Shown piece after piece: positions 26,359-33,839 of a stretch of 33,839 nt of DNA. The position numbers and the translations under genes are program-made. Each line of letters begins with the position of its first letter. Position 1 is the first letter of the stretch. The notes beneath the pieces are model-generated. The model was not told the DNA's origin. It ran no database searches and saw only the letters and a program-made list of their open reading frames with translations. The stretch spans positions 1-33,839 of the forward strand of contig JAEVHO010000008.1 of assembly GCA_016802835.1 (NCBI GenBank), read 5' to 3'. The DNA is from Micromonospora sp. ATA32 (GTDB taxonomy: Bacteria; Actinomycetota; Actinomycetes; Mycobacteriales; Micromonosporaceae).

Positions 26359-28471
26359 TGGCCGGGTCCGACCTGCTGCATCCGGTGGTGCTGCACCACG
26401 TGGTGAACTCGTTGCAGTGGCCGGCACTGCGGCCCCTGCAGGAGGCCGCCGTGCAGCCGTTGCTCGACGGCGACGACGCGCTGCTGCTCGCGCCGACCGC
26501 CGGCGGCAAGACCGAAGCGGCGATGTTTCCCCTGCTGTCCCGGATGGCGCAGGAGAACTGGTCCGGCACCTCCGTGCTCTACGTCTGCCCATTGAAGGCT
26601 CTGCTCAACAACCTGCTTCCGCGGGTGGAGAGCTACACCGGCTGGTTGGGTCGCCGGGCGGCGCTCTGGCACGGCGACGTCACCATGGGCCGCCGCCGAA
26701 CGATCCTCCGGGAACGGCCGGACGTGCTGCTGACCACCCCCGAGTCGTTGGAGTCGATGCTCGTCAGCGCCACCGTCGACCACGACGAGTTCTTCCGGCA
26801 CCTGCGGGCGATCGTGGTGGACGAGGTGCACGCCTTCGCGGGCGACGACCGCGGGTGGCATCTGCTGGCGGTGCTCGAACGGCTGAGCCGGGTGGCGGGT
26901 CGGCCGGTCCAGCGGATCGGGCTCTCCGCGACGGTGGGCAACCCCGAGGAGCTGCTGAACTGGTTGCAGGGCTCCGGGCGCGGACAACGGCCGCGCGGGT
27001 GGTGGCACCGGATCTGGCGGTCACAACGGGATCCGCCGGTCCACCGCCTGGTGAGGTCGAGCTGGACTACGTGGGGTCGGTGCACAACGCGGCGAAGGTG
27101 ATCGCGGCGCTGCACCGAGGCGAGAAGCGGTTGGTGTTCTGCGACTCGCGGGCCCTGGTCGAGGAACTCGGCCAGAAGCTGCGCGCGCTGGACGTCACGA
27201 CGTTCCTCTCCCACGCATCGCTCTCGGTCGACGAGCGGCGGCGGGCAGAGGAGGCGTTCGCCCAGGAACGCGACTGCGTCATCGTGGCGACCAGCACTTT
27301 GGAGCTCGGCATCGACGTCGGCGACCTCGACCGCGTCATCCAGATCAACGCCCCGCGCAGCGTCGCCGCGTTCCTGCAGCGGATCGGCCGGACCGGCCGG
27401 CGACCCGGCAGCAACCGGAACTGTCTCTTCCTCGCGTTGGACGGCGATGGGCTGCTGCACGCGGCGGGGCTGCTCAAGCTCTGGAGTGAGGGGTGGGTCG
27501 AAGCCGTCGTCCCACCGCCGGAGCCGCGACACATCGTCGCTCAGCAGGTCCTCGCGCTCTCGCTTCAGCAGCACCGGGTCGGTGATCAGCTGTGGCCGGA
27601 GGAGTGGAACGGCCTGGCCCCCTTCGACAAGAGCGCCGACGTCATCGTGGGGCATCTCGTCGAACAGGGGTACCTCGACTCGGACTCCGGCATGCTGTTC
27701 ATCGGTCCGGAAGCCGAGCTGCGGTTCGGTCGCCGGCACTTCATGGACATGCTCGCCGTCTTCACCGCTCCGCCGCAGTTCACCGTGCTCTCGGGGCGTA
27801 CCGAGATCGGCCGTACCGACCCGGCGCTGCTGACGGCGAAGGTGCAGGGACCGCGCCTGCTGCTGCTCGCCGGGCGGAGCTGGCGGGTCACCTACATCGA
27901 CTGGAAGCGGCACCGCTGCTTCGTCGAGCCGGCCGAGGGCGGCGGCAGAGCGCTCTGGATGACCGGCGCCACGGCGCAGGGCCTGTCGTACCGGATGGTG
28001 CGGGCGATGCGCGACGTGCTGCTCGGCGCCGACCCGCCGGTGGCGCTCACCACTCGGGCGATGACGAGGCTGGCGGCGCTCCGCGACGACGCCACCGCCG
28101 CGGTCCACCCCGGCGGCCCGGTGGTGGTCCGCGACAAGGACGGCGAGGTGCGCTGGTGGACCTGGGCGGGGTTCCGGGCCAACGCCACCCTGATCGCCAC
28201 GCTGGAAGACCTGGCCGACCCGACGCAGCGTTATGACGACGCCGGCATCCGGCTGCGTCCCGACCTCGACCGGCAGATGTGGCGGGCGGCGACGGAGGAC
28301 GCGACGGAACGGATCTGCCTGCCGGACGTCTCCGAGAAGGCGCTCGCCGGGCTCAAGTTCAGCACCGCCCTACCTCGGCGCCTCGCTACCGCGACTCTTG
28401 CAGCGCGGTTGGCTGATGTCGAGGCCGCCGCTGCTGTCCTCCGCGAGCCTGTCAGGTTCGCGTACCTCTGA
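26358..28471 (+). CDS. brxHI: BREX-2 Lhr-like helicase BrxHI (one apparent -1 frameshift)
   Basis: ATG 26358 overlaps the ParA stop by one base. RecA-like domain 1: LLAPTAGGKTEA (K51), YVCPLKALLNNL, LLTTPESLE, DEVH (D155-H158), GLSATVGNPEELL. After about 26980 the protein continues in another frame: EVELDYVGSVHNAA, VFCDSRALVEEL, VATSTLELGIDVGDLDRVIQ and FLQRIGRTGRRPG, then the Lhr-like C-terminal domain to FAYL. Adding one base at 26976-26981 gives a ~704-aa protein, the size of BrxHI, so this is one gene. As written the helicase would be cut before domain 2. BrxHI is the superfamily 2 helicase of type 2 BREX and the last gene of the operon here. Confidence 0.92.
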
Positions 28472-28552
28472 CTTTCGGGATCGAGGGATTGACGCCCAGC
28501 CGCCGTCGGATGATGGGACGGGAAACTCCCATCTCACGAGGGGCTGCGGCAC

Positions 28553-28930
28553 ATGACCGAGGATCTGCGGGCGCGCTCCGCCAGCGAGGTGTTCGACGAG
28601 CACCTTCGCCTGTCCAAGGAGAACCGGTTCGCCGACGATATCGAGCGCAACGTCTCACCGGACTGCGTGGTCCTGGAGCGCAGGGGAGTGTTCCGGGGTC
28701 ACGCCGGAGTTCAGGAGCTGGCGCGGTGGCTGAGCGAGGAGCTGCCCGGCGCCCACTTCACGTACACGAACAGGCTGGTCGAGAGTCGGATCGCGTTCCT
28801 GGAATGGACCGCCGACGCCGAGGGCGCGCAGGTCCGCGACGGCGCCGATTCCTTCGTCATCGAGGACGGGTGGATCGTCGCCCAGACCATCCACTACACC
28901 GTGGAGCGAGTTGAGCCCTGGTCGGGTTGA
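28553..28930 (+). CDS. NTF2-like (SnoaL-type) small protein
   Basis: 125 aa, ATG 28553. The fold pattern is NTF2-like: an N-terminal helix (SASEVFDEHLRLSKENRFAD), then VSPDCVVLERRGVFRGHAGVQE and strands FTYTNRLVESRIAFLEWTAD and FVIEDGWIVAQTIHYTVE. Members bind small hydrophobic ligands or act as ketosteroid-isomerase-like enzymes; the substrate cannot be read from the sequence. It starts 81 nt after brxHI and probably lies outside the defence operon. Its 3' end overlaps the convergent minus-strand gene by 37 nt. Confidence 0.8.
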   Translation: MTEDLRARSASEVFDEHLRLSKENRFADDIERNVSPDCVVLERRGVFRGHAGVQELARWLSEELPGAHFTYTNRLVESRIAFLEWTADAEGAQVRDGADSFVIEDGWIVAQTIHYTVERVEPWSG

Positions 28931-29844
28931 CCGGAGTGGGGTGCGTCGAGCGTGGTGGCCCGCTTGACGATGTCGCTGTTGCGCAGCGTTTCGTCGAGCA
29001 GGTCTTTGAGCCGCTGCACGGCAGCCTTGTGCTCAGCCACCATGCGCTGCACGGCACCGGCGAGGTCCTCGTTCGCCGTCTGTCCCGCACCGCCGGCAAC
29101 GGACCCGTCGGCGGGCTTCTTGAGGATCGTCAGCCACTGCAGACTGAGCCGCTCGAAATGATCCGCTCGCCTCATGGCTACGTCGAGTTCGCAGTCGAGC
29201 TTGATCCGCTGTTCCAGGTACGGCATGACGAGCTGCCTGACCCGCTCGTCGAGCCCCACCCGGACGTGGGGTTGACACTCGATCACCACGTCGCCTCGGT
29301 CGTAGCGCCAAGGGCACTCCGGCTCGGAGAGCTTCCGCTGCAGGTCCGCTTCCAGGTTCGCCGCGTCGTGCGGCGCGAAGTTGCCAGCGCGCTCCGCCGC
29401 GACGTGCGTCAGCCGCAGGACGACGTCCGGCATGTAGTAGTGCGCATAGCTGCTCAGCGCGTCCTGCCGCAGGCCATCAGAGGACCAGGTGAAACTGGCA
29501 TGGACATTGAAGTCGTACACATGGCCCCGAGCGGACACCCGGATCGGCGCTGGCGCATCGCGTCGTTCGGTGCGTCCGCCGGGTGGGCTTGATGCTTGCG
29601 AGGTCCATGGATGGTCGGGTTCCGCCTCCTGCAGAGCCTTGACCATGCGCCTCCAGAGCTCGACCGTACGCCGCCAGAACTCGACCGTGCCCCCCCAGAG
29701 CACCAGTGACCGGTTCCCCAGTCGTTGCCAGCGGTCAGGGGACGCTGACTCCGTGCTGGGGGTGTCGTGGGAGCCGTCCGGCGGAGACGTGTCGGGCAGC
29801 GAAGAACTCGTGGTCGGTGAGGCGTCGGCGGAGTCGGCGTCCAT
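28894..29844 (-). CDS. Uncharacterised protein with tandem W-heptads
   Basis: 316 aa on the minus strand from ATG 29844; a TACCGT box (minus, 29855-29850) lies 5 nt upstream, suggesting a leaderless mRNA. The first ~40 residues are Ser/Pro/Asp-rich and disordered. Residues about 47-70 contain three tandem heptads LWGGTVE, FWRRTVE, LWRRMVK, giving an amphipathic, tryptophan-rich helix. The main domain (about 105-240) runs HVYDFNVHASFTW, YYMPDVVLRLTHVAAERAGN, DVVIECQPHVRVGLDERVRQ, and the C-terminus is a coiled coil (VAEHKAAVQRLKDLLDETLR). This layout loosely recalls band-7/SPFH-like proteins, but I do not recognise a family. The W-rich helix may bind a membrane surface. Confidence 0.6.
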   Translation of the reverse strand: MDADSADASPTTSSSLPDTSPPDGSHDTPSTESASPDRWQRLGNRSLVLWGGTVEFWRRTVELWRRMVKALQEAEPDHPWTSQASSPPGGRTERRDAPAPIRVSARGHVYDFNVHASFTWSSDGLRQDALSSYAHYYMPDVVLRLTHVAAERAGNFAPHDAANLEADLQRKLSEPECPWRYDRGDVVIECQPHVRVGLDERVRQLVMPYLEQRIKLDCELDVAMRRADHFERLSLQWLTILKKPADGSVAGGAGQTANEDLAGAVQRMVAEHKAAVQRLKDLLDETLRNSDIVKRATTLDAPHSGQPDQGSTRSTV

Positions 29845-30072
29845 TCCTCACGGTAACCATGGGTTGACCGATTTGTCGGCAGCCGCGACCACGCCAGGGC
29901 TCGGCGTTCAGGCATTTCGACAAATGCCTTCATTGCGGAGTAAACCGCACTCCGGGCAGCGGGCCCGCTGGCGTGCCGGCACCTCGGCCGGCTGTTACGA
30001 CCTGCCCGCGCCGAACGATGTCATGAATATCGGCGCGCTCGGATGTGGTGGCCGAGGGAAGGCAGGGATGTC
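29845..30072. promoter_or_regulatory. Divergent intergenic region
   Basis: These 228 nt lie between the minus-strand unknown gene and the secreted propeller gene and must hold both promoters. The only element I can support is the TACCGT box at 29850-29855 (minus). The stretch 29900-29960 is lower in GC. No RNA gene or ORF is evident. Confidence 0.3.
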
Positions 30073-31869
30073 ATGGACCTACGTGCCAGGAGGACCCGGG
30101 TGCACCGGCCGGTGGCGCTCGCGGCCGCGACGCTGCTGGTGATGGCGGCCGGCGGGGTGACTGCCGCCGAGGCGGCCACCCCGGGTGCCGGGACGGTGTC
30201 GTCGACCAGCCCGGCCGCCAGTTGGACCGGCGGGCCGTTCGCGGTGCCCAACGCCACGGCGACCACCGGCACGCTCGCGTGCAACGCCGCGGCCCCGTGT
30301 GACGACTACGCGCTCACCGTCGACGTCCCGGCGGGGTACGACGCCGGCAACGACCTGAAGATCAAGGTGAGCTGGCCCAACTCCGCCGCCGACTTCGACG
30401 TCTACCTGTACGACAGGGCCGGCGCCGAGGTGGGGCAGGCCGCCTCGACCGCGGACCCGGAGACCCTGGTCGTGCCGCCGGTGGCCGGTCGGTACACGGT
30501 GCGGATCGTGCCGTTCGCCCCGCTGGGCGAGAGCTACTCGGCGACCGCCCAACTTGCTCCGAAGCCGGCCGCTCCGGCTCCGGGACCGGTGGGCGCGGCC
30601 TCATTCACCAATTATGCCGCGCCGGGGACGCTGCCCCGGGCGCATGACGCCGGTGAGCCGTCGATCGGGATCAACTGGAAGACCGGCAAGGTCATGTACC
30701 AGGCGTACACCGACACGTACCGGGTCTCCTTCGACGACACCACGTCACCGGCCACCGCGGCGTGGGAGGACAAGAGCGGCCACCTGCCCACGTGCACGGC
30801 CAACGCCTCGCTGGACCCGATCCTGTTCACCGACCACGACACGGGCCGGACGTTCGAGTCGCAACTGGCCGGCAAGACCTCGCTGATGTGCTACACCGAC
30901 AACGACGGCGAGACCTGGACGCCGTCGCAGGGCGGTGGCATCAACTCCGGCGTCGACCACCAGACCGTCGGCGGTGGGCGCTACTCGCCCAACGGCATCG
31001 GTGGCACCCCGCTTCACCCGAACGCCGTCTACTACTGCTCGCAGGACATCGCCGACGCGCTCTGCGCGACCAGTCGCGACGGCGGACTGACCTTCGGCCC
31101 GGCCGTACCGATGTACACCCTGCTCGACTGCGGCGGCCTGCACGGGCACGTCAAGGTCTCGCCGAAGGACGGCACGGTCTACGTACCCAACAAGGGCTGC
31201 GGCGGCAACCAGGCCGTGGCGGTCTCCGATGACAACGGGCTGACCTGGCAGGTACGCAAGGTGCCGACCAGCCTGCCGGCCGACAGCGACCCGTCGGTGG
31301 GCATCGGGTCGGACGGCACGGTCTACTTCGGCTACCAGAACGCCGACGGTCACGCGCACATCGCGGTCTCGCACGACAAGGGCCGCACCTGGGAGAGCGA
31401 CCAGGACGTCGGTGCCGCGCTGGGCGTGAAGAACGTCGTCTTCCCGGCCGTCGTCGCCGGCGACCCCGACCGGGCCGCGTTCGCCTTCCTGGGTACGACG
31501 ACCGGCGGCAACTACCAGGACGCCACGAACTTCAAAGGCGAGTGGCACCTGTACGTCACCGTCACCTACGACGGCGGGCGCACCTGGTCGTTGACCGACG
31601 CGACGCCGAACGACGCGGTGCAGAAGGGCTCGATCTGCACCGGCGGCACCACCTGCGGCACCGACCGGAACCTGCTCGACTTCATGGACGTCCAGCTAGA
31701 CAAGCAGGGCCGGGTCCTGGTCGGGTACGCCGACGGATGCACCGGCGCCTGCGCCACCGGCGGCGCCCAGAACTTCGACGCGCTGGCCACCATCGCCCGG
31801 CAGAGCGGCGGGAAGTCGCTGTTCGCCGCGTACGACCCGGCAACGACGGCGAAGGCGAAGAAGAAGTGA
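30073..31869 (+). CDS. Secreted sialidase/BNR-repeat-type beta-propeller protein
   Basis: 598 aa from ATG 30073, preceded by GGCAGGGA. The signal peptide is clear: basic n-region (DLRARRTRVHRPVAL), hydrophobic core (AAATLLVMAAGGVTA) and cleavage near AEAA-TP. Residues about 45-155 form a bacterial pre-peptidase C-terminal-like beta-sandwich (SWPNSAADFDVYLYDRAGAE). From about 190 on, Asp-box motifs recur (SRDGGLTFG, SDDNGLTWQ, SHDKGRTWE, TYDGGRTWS), the mark of a six- or seven-bladed BNR/sialidase-like propeller. Sialidase active-site arginines are not obvious, so the enzymatic role is open. Its stop overlaps the next gene's GTG by 4 nt, so the two secreted proteins are coupled. Confidence 0.85.
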   Translation: MDLRARRTRVHRPVALAAATLLVMAAGGVTAAEAATPGAGTVSSTSPAASWTGGPFAVPNATATTGTLACNAAAPCDDYALTVDVPAGYDAGNDLKIKVSWPNSAADFDVYLYDRAGAEVGQAASTADPETLVVPPVAGRYTVRIVPFAPLGESYSATAQLAPKPAAPAPGPVGAASFTNYAAPGTLPRAHDAGEPSIGINWKTGKVMYQAYTDTYRVSFDDTTSPATAAWEDKSGHLPTCTANASLDPILFTDHDTGRTFESQLAGKTSLMCYTDNDGETWTPSQGGGINSGVDHQTVGGGRYSPNGIGGTPLHPNAVYYCSQDIADALCATSRDGGLTFGPAVPMYTLLDCGGLHGHVKVSPKDGTVYVPNKGCGGNQAVAVSDDNGLTWQVRKVPTSLPADSDPSVGIGSDGTVYFGYQNADGHAHIAVSHDKGRTWESDQDVGAALGVKNVVFPAVVAGDPDRAAFAFLGTTTGGNYQDATNFKGEWHLYVTVTYDGGRTWSLTDATPNDAVQKGSICTGGTTCGTDRNLLDFMDVQLDKQGRVLVGYADGCTGACATGGAQNFDALATIARQSGGKSLFAAYDPATTAKAKKK

Positions 31870-32348
31870 CCCGCGTACGCGCGGCTGCCTTCGCGCTGGC
31901 CGCCTCCGCAGCCCTCACCGGCTGCGGCGGCGGCGCCGCCGGCGAGACCGATCTCGGCGATCCGGACGCTCCCGGCGCGGCAGCCTCCCAGGCGGAATCC
32001 CCGGCGTCCGCCATGGTCTGCGCGGACGCGGCGACGCCAGTGCCGCGGCCCAGCGCGCTTCCGGGTGAGGTTCCGCTGCCGGCGGACGCCGTCCTGACCG
32101 GCTCCGAGGAGCGGTCCGGCGGGCGGCTGGTGGTCACGGCGGTGACGCCGGGCGACTTCCGATCGACCCTCGCGTTCATGCAGCGCGCCTACCCGGCGGC
32201 CGGGCTGACCCTCAAGGAGGGTGAGGTCGAGGACCGCGACGCGGAGTCGAACTTCGCCGGCAACGGTCTGGTCGGACGCTGGACGCTGCGCGAGATCCCG
32301 AACTGCGACGGCGACACCCTGGTCACCGTGCTCGTGGCCAAGGCCTGA
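31866..32348 (+). CDS. Small secreted lipoprotein coupled to the propeller protein
   Basis: 160 aa from GTG 31866, overlapping the previous stop (GTGA). The signal is RVRAAAFALAASAALTGC with lipobox L-T-G-C at residue ~20, so the mature protein is lipid-anchored on the outer face of the membrane. After a low-complexity linker the domain reads PLPADAVLTGSEERSGGRLV, TPGDFRSTLAFMQRAYPAAG and FAGNGLVGRWTLREIPNCDG, with two cysteines that could pair. No family name comes to mind. Coupling suggests it works with the secreted propeller protein at the cell surface. Confidence 0.75.
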   Translation: MTRVRAAAFALAASAALTGCGGGAAGETDLGDPDAPGAAASQAESPASAMVCADAATPVPRPSALPGEVPLPADAVLTGSEERSGGRLVVTAVTPGDFRSTLAFMQRAYPAAGLTLKEGEVEDRDAESNFAGNGLVGRWTLREIPNCDGDTLVTVLVAKA

Positions 32349-32357
32349 CGACGGCGC

Positions 32358-32386
32358 GAGGCCGAGCAGCTCCCGCTCGGCCTCGG
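32358..32386. terminator. Bidirectional-type hairpin terminator
   Basis: CGAGGCCGAGC - AGCTCCC - GCTCGGCCTCG is a perfect 11-bp stem with a 7-nt loop. It begins 10 nt after the lipoprotein stop and 38 nt before the end of the convergent methyltransferase gene. No T-tract follows, as is common in actinomycetes. It probably serves both directions. Confidence 0.7.
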
Positions 32387-32423
32387 CCAGGCCAGCGTCT
32401 TAGCAGGCAGGATCCGTCGCCGG

Positions 32424-33026
32424 TCAGGTTCGGGCGGCGACGACGACGGTGTCGAGGGCGTCAACGCTCGTACCGTCCGCCGTGGACACCGGCCGGCGTG
32501 CCGTCTCCGCACGGCGGATCGACAGCCCGTCGAGGCCGGCGACAACCTCCTCCGGGGTCAGCAGGATGGCCGGGTCCTGCGGCCCGCCCGTCCCGCCGGT
32601 CAGGTTGGCCCGGTCGTGCCCGACCACGACGACCACGCCGCCAGGCCGCAGCGCCGCCCGTGCGGTGGCCAGCACCGAGCGTAGGTCGTCGGCCGGCAGG
32701 TGCAGGTAGCTGATCAGCACCACGTCCAGGCTGCCGGGTTCCGGCCCGTAGGCGGTCGCGTCGGCGACCTGCCAGTCGACGTCCACGCCCCGCAGCGCGG
32801 CCAGCTCCCGGCCCCGCTCGACGGCGACCGGCGAGAAGTCCACCGCCGTCACCCGCCAGCCGCGTTCGGCCAGCCAGACCGCGTTGCGCCCCTCACCGGC
32901 CGCCACGTCGAGCGCGGCGCCCGGTGTCAGGCCGGCCAGCTCCTCGACCACGAACCGGTTCGGCTCGGCGCTCCAGACCAGGCCCGGCGCGTTCGCGTAC
33001 CGGGTGTCCCAGGCGTTGCTGTCCAC
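32424..33026 (-). CDS. Class I SAM-dependent methyltransferase
   Basis: 200 aa on the minus strand from GTG 33026, with AGGAGA about 6 nt upstream; longer starts lack this site. WDTRYANAPGLVWSAEPNRF opens the protein, and motif I is ALDVAAGEGRNAVWLAERGW. VTAVDFSPVAVERG gives the acidic residue for the SAM ribose; VADATAYGPEPGSLDVVLIS and ARAALRPGGVVVVVGHD complete the Rossmann fold. This matches the small TehB/UbiE-like methyltransferases common in actinomycetes; the substrate (small molecule or metalloid) is unknown. There is no target-recognition region, so it is not a DNA methyltransferase of the BREX locus. Confidence 0.88.
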   Translation of the reverse strand: MDSNAWDTRYANAPGLVWSAEPNRFVVEELAGLTPGAALDVAAGEGRNAVWLAERGWRVTAVDFSPVAVERGRELAALRGVDVDWQVADATAYGPEPGSLDVVLISYLHLPADDLRSVLATARAALRPGGVVVVVGHDRANLTGGTGGPQDPAILLTPEEVVAGLDGLSIRRAETARRPVSTADGTSVDALDTVVVAART

Positions 33027-33209
33027 CGCGTCTCTCCTTCCGACGCCCAAGCCCCGTCCGGCCCTCGTGACGCCGGACGGAATCCTGGCACGATCCGGGT
33101 TTGATCATCGCATGGTGCGCAGCGTGCGGCGGTCGGCGGCAACGCAGGGTCCTCGGGGCATCGACGGAACGCTTATCCTGTGCCCGACCGACTCGCCGGA
33201 AGGGAACCC

Positions 33210-33839
<630 letters not shown>

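Noticed and set aside
32424..33026. Methyltransferase at the right end as a second BREX or restriction-modification enzyme
   Set aside because: It is a 200-aa TehB/UbiE-like protein with no NPPY-type motif or target-recognition domain, and it lies beyond several unrelated genes.

Overview
The window looks like chromosomal DNA of a high-GC actinomycete, most likely a Micromonosporaceae member such as Micromonospora. Reasons are the roughly 70% GC, the strong G/C third-position bias, the many GTG starts, several genes with an actinobacterial leaderless promoter (TANNNT box 5-7 nt before the start codon), and an ESX/type VII eccB gene at the right edge. Genus is inference; no rRNA or marker gene is present.

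The main content is a type 2 BREX (Pgl-type) phage-defence locus spread over about 28 kb and interrupted by other modules. Left to right: the 3' end of a probable pglW kinase (edge-602); a GAF-SpoIIE phosphatase (718-1980); a divergent pair, DivIVA-like and unknown (2089-2696, minus); a mini GntR regulator (3009-3248); an XRE-ImmA/IrrE plus PIN-like pair (3296-4938); pglX (5006-8583); an unknown helical protein (8635-9885); a decayed PD-(D/E)XK nuclease remnant (about 9895-10190); a caspase-EAL fusion coupled to an EACC1-like small protein (10356-12865); a frameshifted small minus-strand gene; a lipoprotein gene split by a complete IS66-family element (13922-15442, 8-bp target duplication); a stretch of gene remnants (about 15.45-16.3 kb); then the tight operon pglY-pglZ-brxD-[AlbA_2/ATPase]-[ParA]-brxHI (16339-28471). 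To the right lie an NTF2-like protein, an unknown protein, a secreted beta-propeller protein with a lipoprotein partner, a SAM methyltransferase, and the 5' part of eccB.

Expected cooperation: PglX marks or modifies DNA, PglY and BrxD are ATPases, PglZ is an alkaline-phosphatase-superfold protein, PglW a kinase and BrxHI an Lhr-like helicase. The AlbA_2 and ParA genes are joined to brxHI by overlapping stop/start codons and look like extra parts of this BREX. The caspase-EAL + EACC1 pair looks like a separate suicide-type conflict module with a possible cyclic-di-nucleotide input; it is the most unusual item here.

Single-base frameshifts break pglX, pglY, brxHI, a small minus-strand gene and eccB. 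Because eccB lies outside the defence island and is hit in the same way, base-calling error is at least as likely as real decay; raw reads would decide. The IS66 insertion, by contrast, is a clean and apparently recent biological event.
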